A stretch of DNA of 64,000 nucleotides from positions 13,832,907 through 13,896,906 of the forward strand of contig NC_068351.1 of assembly GCF_014633365.1 (NCBI RefSeq), given 5' to 3'. The translations under genes and the position numbers were made by a program. Source of the stretch: Diospyros lotus (taxonomy: Eukaryota > Streptophyta > Magnoliopsida > Ericales > Ebenaceae). Of the stretch, positions 48,215 to 62,427 are shown one piece after another (within the stretch, counting starts at the first letter, position 1; each line of letters opens with the position of its first letter). The notes under the pieces were generated by a model, which did not search any database, had not been told where the DNA came from, and saw nothing but the letters and a program-made list of their open reading frames with translations.

Positions 48215-50295
48215 GGGATTAGGGAGTGGCAGGATGGACTTGCTGTCGATCAGGTGGTGGCATTTGGTTGGTTGGTTTGGGTTGGTGACGTTGGTTTCTT
48301 GCTCCGCATACATTAATTAGTTTATTTGGCCTTTCTTTTCTGCGGTTAAGTGTATTCGACGCTTCTGTGCTTCACCCCTCCCTTAGACCCCTCGTTCTAG
48401 TTTAATCTTCGATTTGATTTTTTATTATTGTGAGGGTAAACCCCTACTCCCCTAATTAAGGGAATCAATTAAGCAACATCAAATAAGAAAATCTTGTCTT
48501 TTAATTACAATGGTATGGATCACTTTAATTAGTATAATCCACAAAATATAGGCAAAAATAGCCACAAAACATCTAGCCCAACCTTCGCACCTTTCTCCTC
48601 GTGGGTTGTGGCTAAGGTAACAACTTGGGCATGACTTAACACTGTCGAAAAGTACAGAAGATTTCAAAAAAGGGATATACGGCCAAAGGAGGAAATAGAA
48701 GCACAAGTGCGTGCCAAAGCCCACAGCTTACAAAGACCTTCAAGAAGAACAACAGTAAGTAGTATGATGCCGACATTGGAAAAGGATATGGTATATATTA
48801 TAATGGCTTTTTCATGTCATGGCAATATCTCAAAGCTCCTTATAAATAATTAAGGCTTATTTATTTGTACTTTGTGGTACTCTGAATGTAAAATATTAAA
48901 ATGTAACTTTTATTGAAACATATTTAGAGAATTTTATTTTGATCGACTTTGGATTAAGGTTCTTTATAGGTTTAAGGGCGGATACATGTGTGAGCTGCCA
49001 TGGCCTAAAGTCTAATGCAACCCATTATTAAATTTAATTTTTTAATATAAAAAATATATTTTTTAATAATAATTCAGTCTAAAAAAAATTACAGTCCATC
49101 TCAAAATCTGTGATGTATAACTCATGAATCAAATGCATTAAATGGCTATCGGAAAGGGTCTCGAACACCTTTTGGAGAAGGTGATTTCGGCTTCCGAAAA
49201 AATATTAGAACTTCTTTCAGGAAGGTGCTTTAAGGACCCAGAGAGAACTTGAATCTTCTTGGGGACAATTCTTAGATCCCTTCGGTAGACTCGACCTTCG
49301 TTTTTTAGATATCAAACTCGTGAGATATCTCCAAGACTCTTTCAAACTGCATATCTTTTCTAGGAAAAATTATTTCAGCAACAACCTTTTCAGAGATAAT
49401 CCCTGTTGGCTTAACACATCAATTTTTCCTACATTAATAAAATTTCAATTGTTATATTTTTTAACAACAATAATTTGGCGGCGTCTGTCAGATTCTCTGG
49501 GAGCTCTTGGTTGAGCAGGTATTTCAATATCGGGCCCCCCAAAAAAAATTAAGTCTCGCCTTATATAGATTTTTAGTTTTGCTCTTGTATGGGTTTAAAT
49601 AAACTTAAAAATTGAACCAAAATAATGTGATTGAATTGAACTGATTGTGTTATTTTCTAAATTGGTTTGAGGGTAGATTTGATTGTTTAGATTTGATGTT
49701 CATTGATTTGGGTTTAAATTAGACCTAAAGACCCCACCTGAACCAATAGATGCATGCATTTCAAATTACACATATATTATTTCAAGTGACATGTATAGAT
49801 ATTTATATATACAAGTATAATGTGTAAAAAGGGGGAAAAGAACTTTAGAAAAGCATAGACATGGACTAGTTTCTAATGTTAGACATCCAAATCTATCTTA
49901 TTCATAGTTATGATACACCATCCAAGTAAAAGTAGAACTACAACAGATATGTAGGATCTAAATCCTAATGAATATAAACCAAATATAGTTTAGTTCCTAT
50001 CATTAATAGACCTAGTTATCTAAAGCCATGCATCCAATGGCAACCTTATATAATTATTTTAAATTTTAAAATAATTTATTAAAAGAAAAGGATTGATGAC
50101 TTTTATGTGACTATGACCTAAAATATCCAAAACGTAATTATGTGTGCATATTTGATGCACGCGATTTATAGACTATTATGTGTATATATAAATTTATTGA
50201 GTGCACATTCAAGAACTAGTACTAAAGAGTTCACATTAAAAAAAAATTGAGAAATCTCATAAACATTTATTCTAAATCATAGAATCACTCAATAA
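48215..50295. other. Intergenic DNA with a possible gypsy leader relic
   Basis: No gene seen. At about 49472-49500 the plus strand reads TTTGGCGGCGTCTGTCAG, one base off the TTTGGCGCCGTCTGT primer-site block of many plant Ty3/gypsy elements, and the 300 bp before it could be a worn LTR. Nothing coding follows. Confidence 0.4.
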
Positions 50296-51001
50296 GGGTA
50301 CGTTTGATTTCAAGTATAGAATTTACATGGAAATAAATTTTTTATAGGTAATTGAATTGTTTATAATTAAATTTCAAAAAAAATGTTAATTGAAAGTGTT
50401 TGATTAACTTAATTTTTTATCTAAAAATTGTTGTACTTTTATAATTTTTTATGTTTGATTGTCATTATTTTTCATAGAAATAATCACATACACACATATA
50501 GATAATCAATAATCAACTGCATAAAATAATCAAATATATGCATATTAAAAAAATAAATCAAATATACATACACAAAATATTCAAAAAATAAATCAAATAT
50601 ACATACACCAACAAGTTCAGCCACAGCCGCTGCTACAAGTCACTGATGGTCGCCGCTGCAAGTTGTCGATAGCCATCGCCCAGCCACAACCACTACAAGT
50701 CGTCGATTCGTCTCTTCTCCGGTGATGGGCAGTCATCGGATATTATTGATTCTAACCCTACAAATCTCTTCTCCATTGATGGCATATCCAGCGTAAGTTT
50801 TCTATTTTCACGGAAAATTGATTATAACCCCCTCACCCATGAGAAAACTAATTCCAGCAAAAGTGAAAAAAAAGCATCACGTGACCATAAGTTGAAAAAT
50901 ATTTTTCATGAAAAATTTAGTCAATCAAACACTTCAAAAACTGAAATTTAAGTGAAAAATGATAATTTTTCATGAAAAAAAATGATCAATCAAACATACC
51001 C
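50296..51001. mobile_element. MITE, PIF/Harbinger-like, TAA target duplication
   Basis: 706-bp element with terminal inverted repeats GGGTACGTTTGATT and (reverse complement of the right end) GGGTATGTTTGATT, flanked by TAA on both sides (50293-50295, 51002-51004). No transposase. The centre (50600-50765) is markedly GC-richer than the ends. Confidence 0.85.
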
Positions 51002-53648
51002 TAATTAAAATGACTGACTATTTGAATGTTACTTTTTTTTCAAATTCACAAATATGATTGATAATGTGGGGAGTGAGATTGACCAATAAAAAACCCAAAA
51101 GTTGCCTAATAATTTGAACTGCCAGTTGCTGTCCTAAGTGACAAGAGAAAGTGGTGAGACACCCCAAGGTATCCGATGCTTAAGACAAAATCAAAATCCG
51201 TGAAGGAAATATTAGATCAGGAGAGAGAGATGATTGGGAGTTGTGGTGAAAGGATTTCCCCTTATTACTGTAAAAGAGAAAAATGATTGTTTTCTTCTTC
51301 CATACTCAGGTCCTATACAGTGGTGAAGCTATTTTAGATCAAGTAAGGATGATTCTTTTGTTAGCTAAATATCCTCTCTTCCCCAACTCAACTAGAAAGA
51401 TGGTTTAAAATAGTGGCATTAATTGCTTTTTAAACACTCTGGCACAATTGTGTTACAGGTAGCACAACGTGCATGGCTCGCAATTCATGTTGTACAAATA
51501 CTATAATGCCTTATTGGAAATAATTAAATGTGAGAAAATTCATAGCCTTCCCTCTTAAAAAATTTTACGAGAGATTGTCGCGTGTAAATTGTATATTCAA
51601 AATTGATAGAGATATTCATTCGGTCTAAATTAGACTAAACTAATACTATATTATAGGATTTTATGGACCAAGAATTTAAAACTAAATTGAATTAATAAAG
51701 GACCGGACAAAATCGGATCAATTTGGTCTAGTGTGAGCATTTTTTTTCCCTATTTTTGATATGAAATTTAGAGAAAAAAAAAAAATAGACCATAACAAGG
51801 ATAGTTTATATATGCATGTCAAAATGTAAGGTGTAATTTTAAATAGAGCTTTAAGTACAAATGTGGTACCTCAACCATATATGCTTTCTGAAACAAAGTT
51901 TCTTGCTTTTGGACACCCTATGAAGCACAACATTAATTGAACATGGCATTACTTTGAACCACAAAGAATAAAGTAATAAGGAAAAGAATAAAGCATATAT
52001 ACCTATGTATGGGTGCAATTCACATATATGCGGATATATGCATGGAGGGAGAGAGAGAGATTTAGTAATAATTTGTAAATAGGTTAATGAGAAGTTGAAA
52101 GGATGGCAATTTTGAATGGGACAATGATACTAACAATAATCATAAGACCACGACACTGACAAGACAAACACAAGTAATAGTTAATAAATATAAACTAATA
52201 AAATAGACGATGATAAGTCGATGATGACGAAGTGGTCACAATTTGACAATGATCATGACATGATGCAGACTTGTAGTCTAACGAAAGAGAAAGAGAGGGG
52301 ATTAGGCTTATTACCGAAATAAAATATTTTCAATAGAGAGTTTTTGAGAAAAACTAACTTCACTATCCAAAGATATTTTTGATATTTTAATTTTAATAAT
52401 TTCAATTTTCAGTCCAAAATGGGGTCTAAATCAAATATTAAATTGAATTTATTCCATTTTAAATTAGATCGAGTTTTTTTTATCTCATTCAATTTGATTT
52501 TTCAATTCAAATCAAAATGTAAATACAATTATACAAATGGATCCCTTATTGCATTGCCACGTGGAAAGTTAAGTCAACCCATTCACATGACCAATTATAT
52601 TAATAGGATGATATTATTACGTCATATTTTAGTCTTCTATGTTTAAATGCCAGGAAGAATGGGAAGAACGAATATGAAAAGCAAAGAATAAATAAATAAA
52701 TAAAATATAACAAAGCAAAATGCATTATAGAAAACAGTTTTAATTGTCTAACTCCAACTTTCTAACGAGTAGTTGTACCTCCAATTAGAAAATAAAAAAT
52801 TTAATTTTTCAAATTTTTTATTTTGAATTAAAAAATATCAAAAAAAATATTTGCTAAATTTTTAAAAAATGAATGCTACTATGTGTCAAAAAATATTAGA
52901 ATAAAGTCAATAATATTTTTAAAAATATTTTCTAAACACGATATTAGATAATTCACATAACAAAAAATCACCTCAAAATAAATAAAAAGTATTGGTATCT
53001 CTTTAGTTATATAATGCATCACAAATGATAAAAATACTTTTTGCACTTTATCGTTTTCTGTGAGGATATTTTAATCATGCGTCTCATATCATTGTATTGA
53101 GTGAGAAATATTTTAATTATATTATATAATTTAAGATATAAATGATATGATATATTAAAAGTATTTTTTCATAAAGTATCCCTGCTTGTGCTATATATAG
53201 CTATGAAATGATACCCACTAGCCATAGCAATAGTCAATATTTTTCTCTAATGGCATACAAATAATCACAATGGGTCACCACCAATGATGTGATTGATACA
53301 TTTACCGTGGATTGCTTTATTAAAGTACCTACAAACCGAATCTAAGTATTAAAGTTCAAATGGGAACATGTGCCTAATCTAGAATATGCCACTCAGATAC
53401 CATCACATCTTCAGCTTCCCTAGTTTATGTTACATTTTAACGTATAAACAAATATAAAACAATCAAGCTTGGAGATTTATATGATCTGTTATATATTTTT
53501 CCAAAAATATCTTATTTTATTTTAAAAATATCTCTATTAGATACTTGTTAGACATTCTAATGAAATTGAAATTTAAAACAAAAATTAACATTTATATTTT
53601 AAAATTTGAACGATTTCTAACTTTTAAAATTATTGGGAGGGAATAGTG
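51002..53648. other. AT-rich intergenic DNA, no gene seen
   Basis: No coding region, RNA gene or element boundary could be supported. Confidence 0.5.
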
Positions 53649-55818
53649 GTGTGATTTGGTATCATTGTCGAGAGTTTATTTAACATTTAAGTCTCTTACA
53701 TGTTTTATCTAAAATGTAAAAATAAAATTATCTGTATGGTATATAAAATTAAAATAAAAAAATTGTGTATGATTTTCAAAAATAAAAAAAACAAGGTAGG
53801 ATTTTCAAAAATAAGAAAGAAACAACTTTTTAAAAATCGTTTACTAGCTTTGTACTTTACAGCAAGAAGCAATTTTGAATATAGAATAAGATATGAACTT
53901 GATTTCTTTAATAAATCAATAAATGGCAACATGATTTTAAAATTTTTAGTAGATTTAAGATATAAAAATACCTTAGTATTTTATCAAAAATGTCGTGTGA
54001 CATTTCAAACTTTCAAAACGTTCCATTAGATATCTCTACTCAAAAAAAGTGAAACTATTAAACACTTGTTACACTTATTAGAGATTGCTTGAAAGCGCGA
54101 AACACATGTACAGTAACATGGCATAAGCAATATAATGTGGCATCCATAGAGTCTAATAAAATAGAAATATGAGTTTTCGTTTTCAGTTTTCAGTTTTTAA
54201 TTTTCAAATTTTCAAAAATACTAAAAACTCCTTTACTTTGTTATTTTTAAAAATGTATTTTAAAAAATAAGAAAAAAATTATAAAGGAAACTCATTTTGT
54301 TATTTTTGGTGTTTTCAGCCAAAACACACTGAAAACACTCAAAACGCAAAAAACACACAGCCCCCACCAATCTCGCACAAACCCAACATCTCTCGTTTCT
54401 CTCATATCTTATCTTATTTTTCTTCTCTTTCCTTCATTCGGCCGTCGATCGCCATTGCCATCATCGCCGTCGACCTCGCCCGCTATTATTGTGTGATTTG
54501 GTATTATTGTCGAGAGTTTATTTAACATTTAAGATTCTTATATGTTTTATCTAAAATGTAAAAATAAAAATATTTGTATGGTATATAAAATTAAAATAAA
54601 AAAATTGTGTATGATTTTCAAAAAATAAAAAAGAAACAAGGTAGGATTTTCAAAAAATAAGAAAGAAACAACTTTTTAAAAATCATTTATTAGTTTTGTA
54701 CTTTCTAGCGATAAGCAATTTTGAATATTGAATAAGATATGAACTTGATTTCTTTAATAAATCAATAAATGGTAACATGATTTTAAAATTTTTAGTAGAT
54801 ATAAGATATAAAAATACCTCAGTATTTTATCAAAAAAGTCGTGTAATATTTCAAACTTTCAAAACGTTCTATTAGATATCTCTACTCTAAAAATGTGAAA
54901 CTATTAAATACTTGTTAGACACTGATTAGAGATTGCTCGAAAACATGAAACATATGTGCAGTGACGTGGCACAAGCAATACAATGTGGCATCCATAGAGT
55001 CTAGTAAATTAGAAAAATTAGTTTTTATTTTGAGTTTTCAGTTTTTCAAAATATTAAAAACTCGTTTACTTTGTTATTTTCAAAACCAAGACAAAAAAAA
55101 TTATAAAGGAAACTCAGGTTGTGTTCTCTTTACTATTTTCAAGTCATTTTTAGTTTTCAATTTTATAAAATAATGAAAACGCGTTCTATTGACTGTTTTT
55201 AAAAATGCATTTTCAAAAACAAAAAAAAAATTATAAAGAAAACTGAAAACAACCAAAAATTATTTCGAGTGTTTTCATCCAAAACAAACTCAAAACTCAA
55301 AACATATTTATTTATTTATTTATTCATATTTTATTATTATAATGGACAAAAATATTACAAAATTCATTAACTTTAAAATGTATATATATTTTTAATAATA
55401 TATTAACATTAAATATTTATAATTTACTTAATAATCAAATTTATTGATAAAATATCATTAAAAAAATATTTTCAAAATTTCAAAGAGAACGTGTTTTCTA
55501 ATTTTCTGTTTTGAAAAATAGTTTTTCAAAATGACAAAAAGAATGCGTTTTTAATTTTCTAAAAACAGACTACTGAAAATCAATTTAAAACTCAAAACTA
55601 AAAATTGAAAAGTAAAGAGAACGCAGCCTCATTTTGTTGTTTTTGGTGTTTTCAGCTAAAACACCCAAAACGCAAAAAACACCCAAAACGCAAAAACACA
55701 CACCCTCCCACTAATCTCGCACAAATCCAGCATCTCTCATTTTTCCTCTCTTTTATGCCTTTGGTCATCGATCGCCATCCCCACTGCCATCATCGCTGTT
55801 GATCTCGCTCGCTACCAC
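53649..55818. repeat. Tandem duplication, unit about 840 bp
   Basis: Copy 1 is 53649-54490. Copy 2 is 54491-55818 and becomes similar in length once a 512-bp MITE (55117-55628) is removed. Both start GTGTGATTTGGTAT and end in a GC-richer block with GTCGATCGCCAT. Short frames inside are not protein-like. Confidence 0.9.
55117..55628. mobile_element. MITE with TCA target duplication and empty-site paralogue
   Basis: Ends GGTTGTGTTCTCTTTACT and (reverse complement of the right end) GGCTGCGTTCTCTTTACT form inverted repeats, flanked by TCA on both sides (55114-55116, 55629-55631). The matching position in copy 1 of the duplication (about 54290) reads AACTCATTTTG with a single TCA and no insert, so it shows the pre-insertion state. 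The 3-bp target and the GG start resemble PIF/Harbinger-type MITEs; the superfamily is uncertain. Confidence 0.88.
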
Positions 55819-55917
55819 CACCACGACCATCGCCGTCGATCGCCCCTCATCGTTCTCTTACTGGTTTTGTCTCATCTGATCTCCTCTCTTCTCTTCTCTT
55901 ACTTCTCTTATTGGTTT

Positions 55918-56175
55918 TTGGATATGTTGGTCGATGGGCTCTTAGGTGTTAGGTGATTGCCTCTGATTGTCGAAAACCACAGGCCACAGTGGCCAATGGA
56001 GATTGACAGTGCGTATATAAGCAGATGTTGGGTTTAGTCGAACGTTTAAGCTTAGATTTAAGGAGATTTGGCCATTGGATCTTACTGTTTTTTGGGTATG
56101 TTGGTCGATGGGCCCTTGGGTGTCAGGGGGTTACCTCTGATCGTCGAAAACCATCGGATACAGTAGTCGGCATGA
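55918..56175. repeat. About 175-bp-period direct repeat
   Basis: A block TATGTTGGTCGATGGGC...GTCGAAAACCA occurs at about 55922-55980 and again at 56098-56153, diverged. It lies just after the tandem duplication. Confidence 0.75.
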
Positions 56176-59100
56176 CTGGTAATGCATTTTTCACTTGTGG
56201 CTGAAAATTAAAAATTATATTTACAAAAATTCAACAGTTAAATCTTGTCCATTTTTGTGTATGTTAACCCCATTGGCTTGAAATTTCTAATGGTAGGCTT
56301 TGATCGCGTGAATCTCAGGCCGGCGGTGGTCGTTAGTGATGGAGAAGATGTAGGGCACCGAAGAAAAAGAAAAGATAAAAAAAATAAAAGAAGATACAAA
56401 ATGAAGAAAAATCTATTATTAAATTTTGAAAATAAATTTATATATTTATTTAAAATTTTAAAAATGTAATATATCTATATTATAATAAAAATATAAGATA
56501 ACATATAGTATATTAATATGTGTATAATTTAATATCAATTATTGTTAAGATGTATGCCAGTAATTATTAATCAAATTTATTGTTTTATTTTAATAGTAGA
56601 ATTTCATTAAAAAGAGTTAATTTTATTATTTAATAATTAAATTAATTAAATAAAATATCATAAAATAAGTTTTTTTCAAAATTACGAAATAAACATGTTT
56701 TATAGTTTTCTATTTTAAGAAACAGTTTTTCAAAATGATAAAAAGAACACAATTTCAAAAATCTTAAAACAAACACTCAAAATAAAAAACTGAAAATAAA
56801 TTCAAAACTTAAAACTGAAATACAAAGAGAACACCATTTTATATACTCAAAATTTAGAATTATTATTTGTAGGTTGGAACAAAGACTTGAATTGACTTTT
56901 ATTGAATTGGGTTAATTTTGTTTTACCTAGTGATTAGTTCAATTCTAGGCAATTTTATGAATTTGATCAAGATTGGTTTAGATTTGGGTTACTATGAAAT
57001 CTAACCTGAATTATGAACACCTCTCTTATAGTTTAGACCTTCAACTAGAATAAGAGAATAAAAGACGTTTGATAAGATAATTCCCCCATATATATTCCAC
57101 TACTATGTGGTTTATTGTTAAAGCTCCAAATGATACTTGAACTTGGGTGGTTAGTATTGGATTAGTCATATGGTTGTCTATGAAATTTTAATTTTTTTTA
57201 CATCAAAGAAGTGCAACAAAGTGCTACACAAACTATACGCAGGTTGGGTATTTAAGCAATGCAACATCACATTATATGTGATAAACAGAAGCATACCTGA
57301 AAGCCGAATATCAAGTGGGTGTAGAAAATGTTTCTACACTGAGACTATATCCTCCTTAAGTTATGAAAGATCTAGTTTGTCCATACTAAGCAAGCCTTTC
57401 GGTACCAACTCGTTTTGTGTTAGCCAGAAAACGCTGAGTTCCTATCACCTATTTAGTTTTCATAATTTTCCTAAAGCCAAGCTCTACCATTAGGCCTATT
57501 GCAACAAGAAGTAGACAAGCAGTTTAAGAGATGAAGAAAACAGAATTGAGCAAGAAGAAGCCATAATATTTGTAAATTTCTCTTATCTCCTCAATCTTCC
57601 CAAATTCTGCTTAAGCTGGGGTCCAATAGCTATCTCACAACCCTCCCATGAAATCAATCGCGAAATAGACACATGCAAGCCACTAAATTGAGCAAATGTG
57701 GCACAAATAACCCATTATTTCATCCGAGTTATCAACCAGTTTTCCAACTTTTTTGGAAAAATAGTTGACTATCTCTACTAAGTTGTTGACTGTTTATAGA
57801 TGCAGTTGACAATTTCGACTCGCATGCTACATGGTCCCACATATAGTTGCATCTGATTCGTTAACATTTAATGAAACTCGTCATTAACCTTTAATGACAT
57901 ATTCAAACCCACCATTAACTATTAACGATATTGAGAACATAAGAGGTGCATAGTTTTAATTACAAATGCGACGCTTTACGATGTGTGACTTTTTATATTC
58001 ACTACCTAATAACAATCAAATAACATCAAACGTCTTTTGATGTTGGTCGTACAGTTCAACCCATCTCGATAATCTCTCTATTTTCTCGAGACATTCTGAC
58101 AGTTCTGGGTACAGCCTAGCAACGATGCATAACAATATAGAAGGTAAAGAAGTCTAACTTCAAGTTAGTCTATCATAGTTGACGATTATCATGTAATATA
58201 ATCTTTTTATCATGTAACATATTGACTAAGCAATAATCATTGAATAATAAATTCACAAACTCAGTAACTATGTGTCTGATTCCATCAGTGTGACTATATG
58301 ACACCTTAGGAAACTTTTTTCTGATTGATCATACTACCTTGGCCAAGAATCTTCCCGTCACATTAATAATAGACCACATAAGACGTTCGTCTCAATTTAA
58401 TGAGGGTGATGGATCCTATCAGTAAGCACTTGCATCCATGCACCGGCAATATGAGACCACATAAATGAACATCCCCACCTCGTAATTAGATTGTTTGACA
58501 CATCAACAAATCTTGCATACCAATACACAAGATAATTGCATCGCTTTAAGTTAAAGGATTAATTACACAATTGCAACTTGATGACAAAATTATTATCCAC
58601 TATGCCATGTAATCAGTCATCAGTGTCACATTCAGTGCGTTGTTCTCCAACAACCACTCACGAGTTTGCTATAACCGTCACATGCTATGTGGTGTGTGAC
58701 TCACTACCCTTAACTATTAGTATCTCATACTAATCAAGATAACAAACTACGTGTTAGTCCATAATCGATTAACCAAAATCCCTATTTGAATAATCTAAGA
58801 ACTATAAACATTTAAAAAATCTCGTTACTAGATAATCTTGTTACATGTTCTTAATACCTTAAGAATGAGAATCTCAAATAGAAAATATAGGGACTAATTC
58901 ATATAACAAATTAGAGAGTAATAAATGATAAAAACTTGTTTTTAGTAAGATATATAAAGTAACATCAAATGTATTTACAAACTAGCCAGACGTTATATAA
59001 ATCTAGCATTAGGGCACATTATTAACAATTAGGCTTACCAATTTATATTCTTATAACCCATCAAGACTTTCATTTTTAAGTGGTGTGAATTGCTTAAGTA

Positions 59101-61469
59101 AAGGGCCAACATGCATGAAGTCATGAAAATGGGCGTCGTGCATAATATATTTCATATAACAAGAAAATATGTATTTACTAAATATCTCATAATACGTACA
59201 AGATATTCATAAACGATTAAAGTTCACATTAAAAAAAGAAATCTCCTTCTAAAAGAAAGTGTGGCATGGGCTTTAAAATATATACTCATTTAGGTCACAT
59301 TTGATAGAAATGAATAATATGATTTTTCTTTGAGTGTTTTTGTGTATCTCTATTTTTTTCTTGTAAGTAATTATTTAACTTAAATATTGAATGATCATTT
59401 CAAGTAAGATCTCTTATAGTTCTCACCCTAGATATTTATGAGACTATCTTATAAATTAAATTTAATGAGGATAATCATGAAATTAGGCCACACTTCTTGT
59501 TGCCTAAAGGCCCACATCCAATTATTTCTTGCTAATGCAAGTTGTTGCATCGTTAGCATTATTAAAATATATACATATATATATGTGGATGATTTAATAT
59601 TTACAAAAACCCATAGTCACTTATCTTAAAAATTTATTTGTAATATTGAATTATCTGTCATTTGTCATATTCTCTTTTAATGTCGATAAATGAGGCGATT
59701 CCTTTATTGACAATGAAAAATGACCAATTTATATTTGCCATCAAATAATAACTGAGATATCGCCTAAGAGAGGGTAAATTTGGTGTTTTGAAGACTTTTA
59801 AAATCATTTGAAAGTAACATTTTTCTTAAACTAAAAACAATTGCAATAGCGGATAATACATATAAGTATATATGCATCAGAAAGAGATTTAATATGTATA
59901 TAAATATTGATATGAAGATGTATGCAATTTTAAGAAATAGATTCTAGAACCCTTTTTGTATTAAGAAGAAATAGTTTAAAACACGTGAAATTAAATGTAT
60001 GCATTAAGAACTGAGTATGTAATTAGACTTGAAAAACTTTTCATTATGTAAAGAAAAATATATGTTTGAAATACATTTTAGTATGCATAATAAAAGCATT
60101 ATGGAAATGATTGATGGTGATTGGAATAAAATGAGAATACATTATATAGGATAAAAGGAATGCTTCATGAAAAATCAAATGTAAACATGTTCTAATTATA
60201 AAATGATTATGTACAGATGAAGAGCAACATTTGATGATAAGAAATAAACGAAACTATTATAAAGTTAAGAAAAAGATTTTGCTAATTCTTTTAAGTCTGT
60301 TTTTAAGTTTTCTTAAAAGATGTATTAATTTGAAAAGTATGAATACATGTAGAAACAAAGTCCTTTGTGCTGAAAGTAAATATTAAAGCAATTATGTTTT
60401 TAAGATGATTCAAACCAAAAAGGCATTTGAATGATAGTTGAAAATATAATACTATGAGTTGTAAATACATGTGAAAACACTTGCATTGCAAATGAAGAAA
60501 AATGTTGTTAGAGAAAATAAAAGCAAGCAACATTAACACAATAATTTTATAGTGGTTCAACCAATATGTCTAGTCCACTACCTTAACTCCTTATTAAGGA
60601 GTTGAAAAACATCCACTAAAGAATTTAACCTTTATAGCTCATGTATTACCTATACATTATTTTTACATGTTCAACTATAAGCTCAATTTTTAACGAATTA
60701 AATAGGAACCTCAACTTTTACTGGAGTAACTGTAATCTATAAATAAGGTTTTTCATTATAGGTTAAGGCACAACCACTACCTTTTAAGAATAAGGCATAA
60801 TATCTGTTTTTATGGACAAGACATAAACCAATACATACATTTTAAGGGCTAAGATAGAACCTTACACATACTTTTTGGATAATGAAATAAAGATTAAGTT
60901 CACAACAAAAATCACTCTCAAATAATAAAAAATACGACACATGAAGAAATAGACGAGAGATGTGGGGGAGAATATGAATAATAAAACATTCCACTATTTT
61001 GTTCCTAACTTATGGTTTATGAAGGTATTGATGACGCTTGACCATATAATGGCTTGAACCGAAAGAAGATGATCATGAAAGGTTATCACTCAAGTAAATA
61101 ACTTTGGCTTGAAAATAAATTTAGCTTGGCTATATCGGGGTCAAGGTTAGCTCAAAATTGTCTTATTGCTCATTGAACAATAACAACTTGATCTTTTGCA
61201 GTACTTAGCATTTTATAGAAGTTTGAGACTTGAGATTTGCTTTAATACCTACATACACTCACATATTCTTTTTAATTTGACTAATAACAGTCAAATTTGT
61301 TATAATCATTTGCATATTATATGGATAAAGCATTTGACATACTATGCATAAATATTTTTATTATTATTTTATAAGAGAATAAAGTTAGACTTCAAATAAT
61401 AAAGAATTAAAGCATTAACAATCAAAATAGTTATCTTTTTCATATATGAGTAATAGTTATAAAATTTGA
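56176..61469. other. AT-rich intergenic DNA, no gene supported
   Basis: No gene. A segment ending near 56838 (AAATACAAAGAGAACACC) resembles the right end of the 55117-55628 MITE, but its other end was not found. From about 57300 to 59050 base composition is more even and may be an old non-coding retrotransposon part; I could not identify it. Confidence 0.45.
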
Positions 61470-62130
61470 AATTAGATGTTAGTTACTCAACTAACTCTTA
61501 TAGATCATCGACTAATATATGAACATACTCGATTAGATATCTCATGCAATCAATTATATATGTCTCCCTTGAGTATGACCAAATCATTACTCAACTAACT
61601 CATAAGTCATAAAAACTTTGCATTAAACACTCGACTATCAAGCTAAACTTACTCGACTAACATAAGCATATAATCGAGCATAGATAATTTATACTAGATT
61701 ACTCTTAAGCATAGAGACTTAGTCAGATTTCAACTAACTTTTACTCGACTAATATATAAAATACTCGATTATGAAAATAATTTAGTTGATTGATGAGAAA
61801 TATATACTCAACTAAGGAGATATTTAGAGTTTTGATATAAAAAATATACTCAATTAAAAATAGTCCTGACTCGATTGATTTTAAAAATACAGAGAGTTTG
61901 TAAAAATTACTCAAGTAAGAAACCTTAATAGTTGATTGAAAAATGATTTTGTTAAAATATATAATCGACTAATTTGAAAAGCACACAAAACATAACTCAA
62001 TTGAAAATATGTTCAAATTTTTTAGCTATAAAGATACTCAATTTTCTAAAAGCTTATAAAGATACTCAATTTTCTAAAAGCTTAGTCGAGTGTGAAGAAT
62101 CAATACTCAATTATAACTTTAAGAAATATA
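61470..62130. repeat. Region rich in CTCGACTAA-like words
   Basis: Variants of ACTCGACTAA, ACTCAACTAA and their complement recur every 20-50 bp in both directions. It includes a perfect adjacent duplication of TAAAGATACTCAATTTTCTA and a few following bases at about 62024-62085. Confidence 0.65.
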
Positions 62131-62355
62131 GCTTTATAAAAAAAAAAAATTAATACTTTGTCTTCAAAAAGTTTAAAAATACATATATTTAGTTGAACAT
62201 TTTTTTTTTATACTTAGCCAATTTTTCATGAAGATTTTTAGAATACTTAATTATTTTGAAATGTATATATATATATATATATGTTGATACACATTTTTGT
62301 AACACCTCGCATCCAGCGATAGGAAGGTCCGAGACAACTTACCCTGATGGGCCTA

Positions 62356-62427
62356 CGCGAACTTCTCAGGGGGGTCACACATCATTGGATTACCTCAGGT
62401 CAAGCACGCTTAACTTGGGAGTTCTTT
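62356..62427 (-). ncRNA. 5S-rRNA-like segment, LTR copy 1
   Basis: Minus strand reads AGAACTCC..AAGTTAAGCGTGCTTG then GATGTGTGACC and GAAGTTCGCG, matching from memory the internal control region and following part of plant 5S rRNA. The 5' third of 5S is absent, so this is not a functional 5S gene. Confidence 0.6.

Noticed and set aside
53700..54029. Lys-rich 109-residue frame
   Set aside because: Produced by A-rich sequence inside a tandem duplication whose second copy does not preserve the frame.
59438..59629. Copia RT relic from the reading YVDDLIFT
   Set aside because: Only eight residues fit, coming from an AT dinucleotide-rich stretch, and neither side continues as reverse transcriptase; chance is likely.
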